DNA of 64,000 bases from Saprospiraceae bacterium (GTDB lineage Bacteria > Bacteroidota > Bacteroidia > Chitinophagales > Saprospiraceae): NCBI GenBank assembly GCA_013001595.1, contig JABDMH010000096.1, forward strand, positions 1 through 64,000, read 5' to 3'. Position numbers and translations under genes: made by a program. Each line of letters opens with the position of its first letter. Within the stretch, counting starts at the first letter, position 1. The notes beneath the pieces are model-generated. The model did not search any database. It was not told the origin of the DNA and saw nothing but the letters and a program-made list of their open reading frames with translations. Shown piece after piece: positions 1 through 9,111 of this stretch.

Positions 1-240
1 GGTAAGCCAGCTGGCAACTACGATCCAAAGAGATTGGTATATCCTCAGTCTTGCTATATGAAAGGCACCAGCAAGTATCTCGTACTCGAATACTCTGACA
101 AGAGAAACAGGAAAAAGTCTGTGGTCATCAAAGAAAGTATTCATGACCTGGGCAAATACTTGTACAACTTAGGTGTACATGACAAGTATAAGAAAGAACC
201 CTATAAAGCCATTACCCGATTGGTAGTCATGAATCAGTAA
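1..240 (+). CDS. C-terminal part of an unknown protein (gene starts before the window)
   Basis: The frame is open from the first base, so the gene begins outside the window; the in-frame TTG at 34 is not a convincing start. The visible 79 residues are basic and contain several Tyr and Lys residues, ending in RLVVMNQ. I see no signal peptide, membrane segment or known motif in this part and I do not recognise the family. A strong hairpin terminator follows 33 bases after the stop, consistent with this being the last gene of its transcript. Confidence 0.6.
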   Translation, partial: GKPAGNYDPKRLVYPQSCYMKGTSKYLVLEYSDKRNRKKSVVIKESIHDLGKYLYNLGVHDKYKKEPYKAITRLVVMNQ

Positions 241-273
241 AAATCACTTAGTAGAACATTTGGCAGAATTCTC

Positions 274-299
274 AGAGAGGGCTCAATCGGGCCCTCTCT
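274..299. terminator. Hairpin terminator between convergent genes
   Basis: A perfect 9-bp stem (274-282 pairing with 291-299, agagagggc/gccctctct) encloses an 8-base loop and is followed on the + strand by tcttctt. It ends the upstream + strand gene. Because the stem is symmetric it may also act on transcripts of the convergent hemB operon. Confidence 0.8.
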
Positions 300-498
300 T
301 CTTAGTTCAAAGACACGTTTGCATATTTCTTGCACAGAAAGCTACGTTGTAAAATCAATTCTGACACTCTTCAGTTTGTCGTTTAAATTTCCACAAGGTT
401 CCTTTAGTTAGTGGAGAAATCCAGGCAATCTTGTTGTCGGTTTAGGCACCATTAAGGGCATAGGTGGATTGATGCAATTTTAGTCCATCTCCCTAGAT

Positions 499-1467
499 TT
501 ATCCCTTCAGCAGCATGGCCATATCTTTGGCAAAATAACTGATGATCACATCGGCACCAGCTCTGTGTATCGACAAAAGTGTTTCAGGCATTGCTTTTTG
601 ATAATCCAGCCATCCTCGTTCGCAGGCAGCTATGAGCATGGCACACTCACCACTGACATGATAGGCGGCCACGGGTAACTGACTCTGGCTCTTTATGTCG
701 CAAATGACATCGAGGTAGTGTATGGCCGGTTTTACCATAAGAAAGTCGGCACCCTCCAAAGTATCCAGCTCAGCTTCTAACAATGCCTCGCGGCGATTGG
801 CTGGATTCATTTGATAGGTTTTCTTGTCACCGGCTTTAGGAGCTGAGTCAAGGGCATCGCGAAATGGTCCGTAGAAAGAACTGGCATATTTTGCGGTGTA
901 GCTCATGATCCCAATATTGGTATATCCAGCTTGGTCTAGGGCGGAGCGTATGGCACCGACTCTCCCGTCCATCATGTCTGAGGGTCCCAATATGTCGAAT
1001 CCGGCTTGGGCCTGTGCAAGACTCATTTTGGCAAGTATGGGTAGGGTTTCGTCATTGAGAATTTCCCCATCCTTCACCAGACCATCATGGCCATCAGAGC
1101 TGTATGGGTCCATGGCCACATCACTTATGAGTGTGCATTTGGGAAAGCGTTCTTTGAACTCTTGTGCTGCTTTGAGGTAGAAGTTCTCTGCAGCGTAGCT
1201 GTGGGTAGCTTTCTGATCTTTGAGCTTTTCTGGAATGGCGGGAAAAAGAATGAATCGCTTAAGGCCAAGCTCCAAGCATTCGGCCATCGTCTTCATTGCT
1301 TCATCAATTGAATGGCGATGGTTTCCTGGCAAAGACGATACCTCTTCTTTAATGCCTTTACCATCTACGAGAAACAGGGGATAGACCAACTGCTCTACGG
1401 ATAGTCTATGCTCTTGCACCATATCTCTGATGGCTACTGTTCGTCGATTTCTGCGGGGTCGGCGCAT
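499..1467 (-). CDS. hemB: Delta-aminolevulinic acid dehydratase (porphobilinogen synthase)
   Basis: The product condenses two 5-aminolevulinate molecules to porphobilinogen, the second common step of tetrapyrrole synthesis, in the cytoplasm. The 322-residue length is normal for the family. The Schiff-base lysine is K246 (FLMVKPAIHYLD) and the second active-site lysine is K193 (SYTAKYASSFYGPF). The metal loop at 116-128 reads DVAMDPYSSDGHD: the cysteines of zinc enzymes are replaced by Ala/Asp (A118, D120, D128), as in the magnesium-dependent, aspartate-rich class. The start codon overlaps the stop of the upstream lipoprotein gene by one base (TGATG), so the two are probably translationally coupled. 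Confidence 0.96.
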   Translation of the reverse strand: MRRPRRNRRTVAIRDMVQEHRLSVEQLVYPLFLVDGKGIKEEVSSLPGNHRHSIDEAMKTMAECLELGLKRFILFPAIPEKLKDQKATHSYAAENFYLKAAQEFKERFPKCTLISDVAMDPYSSDGHDGLVKDGEILNDETLPILAKMSLAQAQAGFDILGPSDMMDGRVGAIRSALDQAGYTNIGIMSYTAKYASSFYGPFRDALDSAPKAGDKKTYQMNPANRREALLEAELDTLEGADFLMVKPAIHYLDVICDIKSQSQLPVAAYHVSGECAMLIAACERGWLDYQKAMPETLLSIHRAGADVIISYFAKDMAMLLKG

Positions 1468-1883
1468 CAGTTTTGGGTCGGAGTCATCGCTTCTTCCGCG
1501 GGTACCAGGGTAAAGCTATTGGGACCATCAATGTTGTATTGATTGGCTTCTGTTTTGGTGACCTTAAATGCTGAGTTGGGTCCTTTACCCAGATCAAAGA
1601 TGTGAAGGCTATCTCCGCGAATTTCCCATTTGCCCACATCGTCGATCTCCTTGCCCATGGCACGTACGGAGTATATAAATGTCTGATCTGTTTCGAAGGT
1701 GAAAGAAACATTGGATGTCACTGCATAAGCACGCATGTCTTTTTCGACACCAGCCGTATTGATGACGGCCTTGTATTCACCAGGCTCGATCTGCACGGTG
1801 GGTTCTGTTTCACTGGCACCTTGCGAAGAACAGGACAAAAAGGTGCCCAAGCTGACTACAGTAAGCAATAAGAATCTGAACAT
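1467..1883 (-). CDS. Small lipoprotein of unknown function, upstream of hemB
   Basis: The start at 1883 is chosen because it gives a clean lipoprotein signal (MFRFLLLTVV... to the lipobox TFLSC); a frame extension to 1910 adds only nine unlikely residues. The mature part of about 115 residues is beta-rich (alternating short hydrophobic strands such as VSFTFETDQTFIYSVR and GKWEIRGDSLHIF). It resembles the small lipocalin-like or NlpE-like lipoproteins common in Bacteroidota, but I cannot assign a family. It is the first gene of a two-gene operon with hemB; a functional link to haem synthesis is not evident from sequence. It should be anchored in the periplasm or outer membrane. Confidence 0.75.
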   Translation of the reverse strand: MFRFLLLTVVSLGTFLSCSSQGASETEPTVQIEPGEYKAVINTAGVEKDMRAYAVTSNVSFTFETDQTFIYSVRAMGKEIDDVGKWEIRGDSLHIFDLGKGPNSAFKVTKTEANQYNIDGPNSFTLVPAEEAMTPTQN

Positions 1884-2224
1884 GTGATGAAAGCTTTGAT
1901 GAAAGCACAAAAGTAATCATACCGTATCGATAATGAGTGTGATCTACCTTTTCAGACGCGTGCATTATGAAATGTAAGGTATGGTGTCACATATAAAAAT
2001 GCCAGAATGACCTAGCATGCCATGAGCTTGGATCTTACAATTGGTGAAGATCTTCTAAAATTCCCACGGTCAAAGGAAAGTCATGATGCGCCAAGCTCAT
2101 AGTATCGCAAATGACAAATCGAGTGTAAGGACGAGCACGTATGAGGTAAATATCACCCAGATGGGTGAGAGGAGGTTCTTACTTCTCTTTACTTTTAATC
2201 TTCTAAACTGGAAAATCATGAAAA
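1884..2224. other. Divergent intergenic region, no gene seen
   Basis: These 341 bases separate the hemB operon (reading left) from the decayed S74-domain gene (reading right). No open frame with protein-like composition, no tRNA and no convincing hairpin terminator was found. Promoters for both flanking units should lie here, but I could not pick a clear -7 TANNTTTG/-33 TTTG pair. Confidence 0.5.
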
Positions 2225-3400
2225 ATGAAATTCACACATTTGATTTGCTTGCTACTTAGTCCACTGATCTTCACGTCCCTAAATGCTCAATGGGCGACCG
2301 ATGGTTTTTGGCTGCAAGCTGGTAATACCATGACACAACAACAAAGAGATGTCCGGCTCTTCCGGTTTGTGGTGGGAGCTCAAAGGGGTTATCATGTTTT
2401 TAATGGTGGAGCTTCAAATCCTGGGACAGCCAATTTGTCCTTGGTGGATGATGACTTTAATAATCGCGTTGAGCTTAATGCCAACGGTCGCGATCTCCGA
2501 CTTTCCACGGATGATGTGGCTCGTATCTTTGTCGAGCAGTCCAACGGAAGAGTTGGCATTGGCAATAGCAATCCAGATTATCGGTTGGATGTGAGTGATT
2601 GGATGGGCATCCAAACACAGAATCCCCAGTTGGTCATTAACTGAACCACGGGGAGCACGAATGCCATCATAAAGTTTCTCAATGATGGGAACACCAATTC
2701 ATCGATTACTGTAAACAGTAGTGGCATGTCTTTTAAGGGCGGAGTAGTAGGGCCGCAAATACCCTCAAACGCTATGCAACTTGCCGTTAGAGGTTCATTA
2801 ACCGTACCGCGATCGCTTAATCTAAATGAGGGCAATCCAGTTGATCTGGCCCTTCGTGTTAGAGGTGATGAAGCTTTATGGTACGATGATGATTATTTTA
2901 GTTGGGGTTTTGACGGTAGTTGGAATCGTTTTGCCCGACCGATAAAAATTGGCAATGCCAACACCTCCTCCTCCCGGCATTCAATTCGATGTGCAGGGAA
3001 GTGTAAATATCACAGGAGAATTAACTACTGCCTCTGACGTGAGGTTAAAGGAAGACATAACAGCGCTGACGGGATCACTAGAAAAACTTTCCCTTTTGGA
3101 ACCAGTGAGCTACTCTACAGAAGGGAGGCATATCCGGAGCTGGAATTACCTGAGGGTATGCGAAATGGACTCCTCGCCCAACAGGTTGAGCAACATTTCC
3201 CTCAATTTGTTACGGAAGGAGCCCAAGTAGGAGAGGATCAAAGGGAAACTTTTGCCATGAAGAGTGTAAATTACCAGGAACTAATACCTCTACTTATCCA
3301 TGCTGTGCAGGAACTTAACGATAAGGTAGAAGCGCAGTTGGTCACGATCAATATACAGTAACAGGTCATCGAGCAATTGAAAGAGCAGATAGAACAGTAG
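2225..3400 (+). pseudogene. Decayed secreted protein with C-terminal S74-type intramolecular chaperone domain
   Basis: One ancestral reading frame can be followed through four lesions. It starts with a good signal peptide (MKFTHLICLLL...LNAQ). It is cut by an in-frame TGA at 2642-2644, after which the same frame continues with protein-like sequence (NAIIKFLNDGNTNSS). It shifts frame around 2955-2975 near a run of CCT repeats, shifts again around 3120-3130, meets a TAA at 3359-3361, and would end at 3398-3400 in IEQLKEQIEQ. The last part carries the hallmarks of the peptidase S74/endosialidase chaperone domain: SDVRLKEDI, a central GLLAQQVEQ and VNYQELIPLLIHAVQEL, then a coiled-coil tail. Such domains cap trimeric beta-helical fibres in phages and bacterial surface proteins. 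It is probably not functional, since four lesions in about 1.2 kb are too many for sequencing error when the neighbours are intact. Confidence 0.85.
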
Positions 3401-3436
3401 CCCCTTATAAGAAGGCAAAAAGATGACCCAAAATCT

Positions 3437-3444
3437 TATATTTG
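3437..3444 (+). promoter_or_regulatory. Bacteroidota-type -7 promoter element of the tRNA gene
   Basis: TATATTTG matches the Bacteroidota -7 consensus TANNTTTG exactly and ends 10 bases before the mature tRNA starts. I did not find a clear -33 TTTG at the proper distance upstream. Confidence 0.55.
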
Positions 3445-3454
3445 ACATCCAATT

Positions 3455-3528
3455 GGCCGCGTAGTTCAACTGGATAGAATATCAGATTTCGGCTCTGAGG
3501 GTTGGGGGTTCGAGTCCTCCCGCGGTCA
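3455..3528 (+). tRNA. tRNA-Arg (anticodon TCG)
   Basis: A complete cloverleaf can be drawn. The acceptor stem is ggccgcg/cgcggtc with one G-T pair. The D-arm is gttc...gaat. The anticodon stem tcaga/tctga has the loop tttcggc, giving anticodon TCG at 3489-3491. The T-arm is ggggg/cctcc with the loop ttcgagt, and the discriminator base is A. The anticodon reads CGA and, by wobble, other CGN arginine codons. The 3' CCA is not encoded. Confidence 0.95.
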
Positions 3529-3532
3529 CATC

Positions 3533-3562
3533 AAAGCGTTTCAGACAGCTGAGGCGCTTTTT
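3533..3562 (+). terminator. Terminator after tRNA-Arg
   Basis: A 12-bp stem (3533-3544 with 3549-3560, two G-T pairs) has a 4-base loop and runs into a short T-tract. It lies five bases after the tRNA end, so the tRNA is a single-gene transcript. Confidence 0.85.
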
Positions 3563-3777
3563 CATTTGTACTGGATGATATTAGGAGGCAGGAGGACGAG
3601 AAGTTTACTCGGAGCGGTGGGATCTGCAGATTATGGTGAAGCAGATAACTTTTAATCTGTAGTGTAATCTTACGTTGTAAAAAAAGGCAATGGCACCTTC
3701 AAAGCCAGGACAAATGATGTGTAATTATTGATGGATAAATTGATATTTTGGACAGATCCTTTTAAATCAATCAACTC

Positions 3778-6240
3778 ATGCAAAAGAAATTCCAGCTTAT
3801 ATTCTTCGTTTTGACTTTTGGTCTTTCCTTATGCCTGCTAGCACAGCCTATGCAGGCTTTGATCATTGATGGGCAGAACAATCATGTTATGTGGCCTAAG
3901 ACCTCGGTGATGATGAAGCAGTATTTAGAGGATTCAAAGTTATTTATTGTAGATATCCAACGCACGAAATACGCCTGGAAAGGGGAAGAATATTTGCAAG
4001 AATTTCCGGTACGGCAGTGGCAAGCAACCGAGTCAGTTGAAGAACCGAAAGCAGATCCCAATTTCACACCGGATTTCTCCAAATATGATGTCGTGGTTTC
4101 CAATTTTGGATGGCGAGCTGCACCTTGGCCTGAGAAAACAAAAAAGGCCTTGGAGGATTATGTGAAAGATGGGGGTGGATTGGTGATTGTACACGCGGCA
4201 GATAATTCCTTTCCCAATTGGTCGGCCTACAACCGGATGATCGGCTTAGGTGGATGGGGTGATCGCACCGAAAAGGATGGTCCATATGTTTACTTCGATA
4301 CGGATGGCAAACTCATTCGTGATGAAACTCCTGGTAGGGGCGGATCGCACGGGCCCCAGCACGAGTATCAAATCATGATCAGGGACACTTCGCATCCCAT
4401 TACGCAAGGTATGCCTGATAGGTGGCTACATATTTTAGACGAACTATATGACCGGTTGCGTGGACCAGCCGAAGATATGCAAGTGCTGGCCACGGCCTTT
4501 TCCGATGATGCCAGGAAGGGTACCGGTCGTCATGAACCCATGCTGATGACCATTGGATACGGAAAGGGAAGGGTATTTCATACGCCTATGGGGCATGCAG
4601 ATTACTCCATGGAGTGTGTGGGGTTTATTACCAGCTTACAAAGGGGAGCCGAGTGGGCAGCCTCCGGTACAGTGACCCAAAAAATTCCTAAAGATTTTCC
4701 AACCTCGGATAAAACCAGCAAACGCCGATTTGTCTATCGGCCTAACGTAGAAGATCAGATCATTGCCAGCCGCAAATTGCGGGAATTAACGTTTTCAGAT
4801 CCGCATCGACCTACTTACCACTTCGTGGCTCCGGAAGGAAAAGCTTACCCGTTTGATCCCAATGGAGCCATTTATTGGAATGGGAAGTTTCACTTGGGGT
4901 TTATTTATCAGTCTTTACGGCGCGGTCAGCGCGAACATTTTTGGGGTCATGCGGCCAGCAACGACTTATTGCACTGGCAACTTTATCCCGACATGCTCGA
5001 TGTGAAAGAAGGGGATATGGAGATTGGTATATTTAGTGGCGGCGCATTTCTATCCAAGGACAGCGTGCCGCACATCATTTATCATGGTTGGGGTTCGCAA
5101 AGCAATTTGGTCGCCTATGCTACTGATCCCGACCTAAGGGGATGGAAAAAATTTGATGGCAATCCTGTATCAAAAACCCCAGCGGCAGGCGATCCCATGC
5201 ATGGAAAATATGATGCTTGGGATCCGGAAGGATGGTATGATAAAAAAACCGATTATTATTACCAGATTTCCGGTGGAGATGTGGCTGGATTCTTCCGTTC
5301 GAAAGATATGTACGAATGGGAATACCTCGGCAATTTTATCGATCAAGACGATCGCCGACGTCATGATTTTGAAGACTTGTCCTGTCCCGATTTTTTTGCG
5401 ATCGGGGATAAGCATATGCTGCTATTCATCAGCCATAACTTGGGCACGCAATATTATTTGGGAGAATTTGCAAATGGGAAATACCATATTGAGCAGCACG
5501 GACGGATGAACTGGCCTGGAGGGACGTTTTTTGCTCCGGAGCAAATGGTCGATGATAAAGGACGTAATTTGATCTGGGGATGGGTGCTGGAACGCAAACC
5601 TGAACACCTACCTGATTTTGGGTGGTCAGGCATCATGAGCATGCCCCGGGAGCTATCACTAGATGAAGCCGGCATGGTACAGATTAATCCACCTGAGGAA
5701 TTTAGAGCATTGCGCTATGGTGGCATCAACCACGAGACAGTGACCCTCATGCCAGACCAGGAGTATAAGCTTGATATCTCTGGTAAAGCACTGGAAATTA
5801 AGGTCACCTTGCCTGCAGCGTCTGCAGCTTCCGGAGCGGTGAAGGTGTTTTGCAGTCCCGATGGTAGAGAGGAGACGTTAATCAAATATGATCGAAATAA
5901 TGCCGAATTGATTATTGATTTTAGTCGGTCGTCGAGGAGTGGAGACAGCAAGACCACCATGCCGCCTAATTGTATGCGGCAACCTGAATTGGAAGGTTTT
6001 CTAAATAATGTCTCCGAGCAAAGGGCGCCACTGACCTTGGCTGATAATGAATCCTTAGAACTAACCATTTTTATCGACCGGTCAATCATTGAGGTTTTTG
6101 CCAATGGTCGTCAGTGTATGACTCAAGTGGTGTATCCAGAGCTGGAAACAAGTGAAGAAGTGAAATTCGTGGCTGGCCTGAAGGGTGCCACTTTTGAAAA
6201 AGTGTTAGCTTGGAGGCTGCACAGGAGCAATACTTACTAG
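3778..6240 (+). CDS. Secreted two-domain protein: ThuA-like domain fused to a GH32-type glycoside hydrolase
   Basis: An 820-residue exported protein with a signal peptide (MQKKFQLIFFV...LLAQ). Residues about 27-300 form a ThuA-like, glutamine-amidotransferase-fold domain (LIIDGQNNHVMWPKTS; VKDGGGLVIVHAADNSF; GYGKGRVFHTPMGH), a family seen in sugar-utilisation loci. Residues about 335-815 are a GH32-like beta-propeller plus beta-sandwich. The nucleophile motif is YPFDPNGA (D360). The usual RDP block appears as WDPEGWY (D482), and the acid/base block as DFEDLSCPDFF (E532, C536). The sandwich ends with RSIIEVFANG. GH32 enzymes act on beta-fructosides (levan, inulin, sucrose). The diverged RDP motif makes substrate prediction unsafe, and it could act on a different furanoside. 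It stands alone, with no sugar transporter or SusCD pair beside it. Confidence 0.85.
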   Translation: MQKKFQLIFFVLTFGLSLCLLAQPMQALIIDGQNNHVMWPKTSVMMKQYLEDSKLFIVDIQRTKYAWKGEEYLQEFPVRQWQATESVEEPKADPNFTPDFSKYDVVVSNFGWRAAPWPEKTKKALEDYVKDGGGLVIVHAADNSFPNWSAYNRMIGLGGWGDRTEKDGPYVYFDTDGKLIRDETPGRGGSHGPQHEYQIMIRDTSHPITQGMPDRWLHILDELYDRLRGPAEDMQVLATAFSDDARKGTGRHEPMLMTIGYGKGRVFHTPMGHADYSMECVGFITSLQRGAEWAASGTVTQKIPKDFPTSDKTSKRRFVYRPNVEDQIIASRKLRELTFSDPHRPTYHFVAPEGKAYPFDPNGAIYWNGKFHLGFIYQSLRRGQREHFWGHAASNDLLHWQLYPDMLDVKEGDMEIGIFSGGAFLSKDSVPHIIYHGWGSQSNLVAYATDPDLRGWKKFDGNPVSKTPAAGDPMHGKYDAWDPEGWYDKKTDYYYQISGGDVAGFFRSKDMYEWEYLGNFIDQDDRRRHDFEDLSCPDFFAIGDKHMLLFISHNLGTQYYLGEFANGKYHIEQHGRMNWPGGTFFAPEQMVDDKGRNLIWGWVLERKPEHLPDFGWSGIMSMPRELSLDEAGMVQINPPEEFRALRYGGINHETVTLMPDQEYKLDISGKALEIKVTLPAASAASGAVKVFCSPDGREETLIKYDRNNAELIIDFSRSSRSGDSKTTMPPNCMRQPELEGFLNNVSEQRAPLTLADNESLELTIFIDRSIIEVFANGRQCMTQVVYPELETSEEVKFVAGLKGATFEKVLAWRLHRSNTY

Positions 6241-6385
6241 CAAAACTTGCGCTTTAATTATTAGGATGATGATGCATCTCAAATGTATTTATTGCTGGAC
6301 CAAATTTCAGCATGTATCTATTTTTCGTGATACGTTAGATCAAAGTCTTCTATGGGTTGGTACGCTGTCTACTGAAAGATCGTCA

Positions 6386-8005
6386 CTACCATTTCCAGAT
6401 TAATTTGTATGTAAGCCTCTGGTATTTGTAACCGGTGCCAGCTCTAGATGCAACATTACTGGTGCTGTATTTCAGCGAGGATTCGAATCGATTTATTTGG
6501 AAATTCAATTCCGCCTCTAGGCGAAGTGTGGGCTCCCATTCACGCCCTTCGATCCTTTGCATGCCGACTGCTGCCTGGGTATTTAGGTAAAGCCGACTAG
6601 ATCCAAGTTGGGCAGTGCGATAATCCCCAAAAAGTTCGGTGCTCAGAAACTGATTGGGGGAGAAATAGCTGATTATTTTGTCTTCGCTAAAATGCAGGGC
6701 AGAGAAATTAATGCCTGCCTTGAGCAGTGGTTGGCTGCTGAATAGATGATAGAGAGATCCAAAAAATTGCAGTTTCTCATTTCCGTCACTGATGGTTCCC
6801 CAACTGCCCTGGGAGTACATGCCAATTTTTCCATTGAGCATGATGTGGGTCAGATAGCCTACATTGTTACTTCTAATGTTTTTTCCCAATAGTGTAGACG
6901 TAAAATCTAAAATATCGGAGCTAAATGACAGGCCAAAGGTACGACGGTCGTTCGGCCGGAATTCCAAAGATTGTTTGCCAGTCACGGTGGTGAATATTTG
7001 ATTTTCTTGGGAGGAAATTCTTTGAAGACTAATGTCGGTTTGTCCGCTCCAGGCGGAGCTCCATTTTTCACTAATGGTCAGACCTGCATATAAAGTTCTG
7101 GAATTGCTCTGCTGACTCGAGAAGAGGGTCGATGATCCGGTTCTGACACCGAAACGATAGGCCCGATCTTGACTTTGGAGCCACCAGGCACTTTTTTCGA
7201 TGCGGAAGTTTTTTGCCACATCCTTAAAATAAGAAAACGAAGTGCCAACATTTTGCATCCGAGCGGCCTGGATTTTTTGCTCAATCGTATGGCATTCATT
7301 GCTCGTAAAGTATTGTCTTGAGTGTTCTAAAAGATTAGCTGACTGGCGGATTTCTTTCTTTGCCAATAGGACCTCAATGTATTCACGAATGTAATACTTG
7401 TTAGGATAATTGCTTGCCAACGAATCGTAGTATTTAAGGCCTCCTTGGTAGTTTCCGCTGGTAGTATATAGCCTTGCTTGCATAACCAAAAGCCGGTCTG
7501 GTTCGAGGCCCGCGCCATAGTTACTAAGGAAGGCCGCTGCTTTTCTGGTTTCTAGATTCCAAAGTAAGGCATTAAAATAGTTGACAATGGCACCGGCGTT
7601 GGTGGTATCCCTTTGCCATGCACCCCTAGCATAGGGTAAAGCCTGAGATGGTTTATGATTCATGAAGAGGGCATAAGACAGATTAATCTGGGTGATGGTT
7701 TTTTCATAATCTAGCGCTAGTAAATCTTGGTAAGTATTTACGGCCTCATCGAATTGGTAGTCCTGTGCCAAAAGATCCCCTTTTAACAATAAGGTTGGTG
7801 CATCATTTCCTTGTGCCGACAAAATGCTATCAAGCTGATCAATTGCAGCTGAAAAATTGCCAGCCTCGCGGAGTTGGAGAGCCTTTTGGATGAAGCCTTC
7901 TCTTATTTCCAGAGTTAAGGGAATTTGTCCAGCAACGGACTGGCCCGCTAACGTAGCACTCTCTGTTAGACAAAGAATAAAAATGATCATTTTGTAATTG
8001 CACAT
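6386..8005 (-). CDS. TPR protein with C-terminal YaiO-like outer-membrane beta-barrel
   Basis: The ATG at 8005 is preferred to an upstream GTG at 8026 because it starts directly at a signal peptide (MCNYKMIIFILCL...AGQS). About 539 residues. Residues roughly 25-240 are tetratricopeptide-like helical repeats (ALQLREAGNFSAAIDQLDSIL, LLLKGDLLAQDYQFDEAVNTY). From about 255 to the end there are alternating amphipathic strands ending in YKLIWKW, a terminal aromatic residue typical of outer-membrane barrels. TPR plus YaiO-type barrel proteins often accompany exopolysaccharide export. It is the last gene of the response regulator/DUF4184/STAS operon, 20 bases after the STAS gene. The family call rests on architecture, not on a profile search. 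Confidence 0.75.
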   Translation of the reverse strand: MCNYKMIIFILCLTESATLAGQSVAGQIPLTLEIREGFIQKALQLREAGNFSAAIDQLDSILSAQGNDAPTLLLKGDLLAQDYQFDEAVNTYQDLLALDYEKTITQINLSYALFMNHKPSQALPYARGAWQRDTTNAGAIVNYFNALLWNLETRKAAAFLSNYGAGLEPDRLLVMQARLYTTSGNYQGGLKYYDSLASNYPNKYYIREYIEVLLAKKEIRQSANLLEHSRQYFTSNECHTIEQKIQAARMQNVGTSFSYFKDVAKNFRIEKSAWWLQSQDRAYRFGVRTGSSTLFSSQQSNSRTLYAGLTISEKWSSAWSGQTDISLQRISSQENQIFTTVTGKQSLEFRPNDRRTFGLSFSSDILDFTSTLLGKNIRSNNVGYLTHIMLNGKIGMYSQGSWGTISDGNEKLQFFGSLYHLFSSQPLLKAGINFSALHFSEDKIISYFSPNQFLSTELFGDYRTAQLGSSRLYLNTQAAVGMQRIEGREWEPTLRLEAELNFQINRFESSLKYSTSNVASRAGTGYKYQRLTYKLIWKW

Positions 8006-8025
8006 GGTGGGTAAGGTTTGAGGCA

Positions 8026-8358
8026 CTATCGTACAATAGCGGTTTCGATGAATTTGTCAAGTCCGGCTGTTTTCACCCAATGCTCAACTGGAGAATCTAT
8101 TCTGTAGACGAGGACCAGTTTCTTTGATATCTGTTTCAGGGTATAGTAGGAGTGTATGACTTCGTTGACACCGCCGAGATCGATTCTTATGACCTCTTTG
8201 GCATCTAGATAAATGTAATCCCACGCCTGGTTGGCGCATGCTTTTATCGCTTTTCTGATGTCGCAGCTAACCGATGCCGTTAGTTTTAAACCAGTTTTAA
8301 GATGGAAGCAATTATCACGCTGATCTATGATTCTAAGTGAATGACCAATGATGTTCAT
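8026..8358 (-). CDS. STAS-domain protein (anti-sigma-factor-antagonist-like)
   Basis: A 110-residue single-domain cytosolic protein with the alternating beta-alpha pattern of STAS domains: a strand (YIYLDAKEVIRIDLGGV), then a helix (NEVIHSYYTLKQISKKL), a strand (VLVYRI) and the end helix (VEHWVKTAGLDKFIETA). In SpoIIAA-type proteins a Ser/Thr after the second strand is phosphorylated; here the spot reads IDLGGVNE, with no obvious Ser, so it may be a non-phosphorylated variant or a MlaB-like member. Its start overlaps the stop of the DUF4184 gene (ATGA). No SpoIIE phosphatase or anti-sigma kinase lies in the window. Confidence 0.7.
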   Translation of the reverse strand: MNIIGHSLRIIDQRDNCFHLKTGLKLTASVSCDIRKAIKACANQAWDYIYLDAKEVIRIDLGGVNEVIHSYYTLKQISKKLVLVYRIDSPVEHWVKTAGLDKFIETAIVR

Positions 8359-9104
8359 AGTTTGTTTTCTTTAAATGAATAATTATTTTTAGAAAAGATT
8401 GATACGAGAATCCAACTATAAAGAATGCTGCCCATGATGGCGATTATAATGCCCCCGAAGGAGTTAAATTCAGGCCAGAGGACCAAGCGAAATGTTATAG
8501 TGATGAAGGACAAGAGGATAAGGGTAGTCCAATAATGATGGTCGGTTCTTAGGGTTTCTCGGCAGTTTGAAATCATAGGCATACTCAAAATCTGTTGATG
8601 AACCATTGCCATACCCAATAGACTGCATAAGATTTGCAGCGAGAAATAAACCGGTAGAGTGTAGTGCATAAAATGGATGTCAGCAGAAAGGAATGGTAAC
8701 TGCGAAACTACCAAGCTGTCATGGTGTGTGAAAGCGTCCCAGGCCAAGTGAGAGAGGATACCGATAAAGAAAGATAAAAGTAACCTCCCTTTGTTTTTCA
8801 TCGCATATTTATTCCAGTTGAAATCCAGCAAATGAATGCATCGCTTTCGATAAGCCCTGGGCAAATTGACTAACAGCTTGTTTCTAAGCAGATTATGAAA
8901 AAGAAAAGACAAAAGAATGGCGATAGGCACATCAAATAGTAGGATACCATACCAATGATGACCGACACTTTCAACTTCTCGCATCTGGAGTAAAAATTCT
9001 AGATCCGGCGCCATACTTCCAATGATCAACCCGGTAAGCGACAATTTTATTCCTGTTTTCCTTAGTGGAATGACGATGGCAGGATGAGCGAGTGTAAATG
9101 GCAT
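8355..9104 (-). CDS. DUF4184 family integral membrane protein
   Basis: A 249-residue membrane protein that begins with the family's typical MPFTLAHPAIVIPL and a following GLIIGSMAPDLEFLL. Several hydrophobic segments follow (around 70-85, 110-130, 150-170, 190-235), along with a conserved-looking HLAWDAFTHHD. The His/Asp motifs (H7, D33-D34, HLAWD, THHD) suggest a membrane metal-dependent hydrolase similar to the YdjM/LrgB-neighbour hydrolase fold, but no substrate is known for the family. It lies seven bases after the response-regulator gene and overlaps the STAS gene by four bases, so it belongs to that signalling operon. Confidence 0.8.
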   Translation of the reverse strand: MPFTLAHPAIVIPLRKTGIKLSLTGLIIGSMAPDLEFLLQMREVESVGHHWYGILLFDVPIAILLSFLFHNLLRNKLLVNLPRAYRKRCIHLLDFNWNKYAMKNKGRLLLSFFIGILSHLAWDAFTHHDSLVVSQLPFLSADIHFMHYTLPVYFSLQILCSLLGMAMVHQQILSMPMISNCRETLRTDHHYWTTLILLSFITITFRLVLWPEFNSFGGIIIAIMGSILYSWILVSIFSKNNYSFKENKL

Positions 9105-9111
9105 GGCTGAC

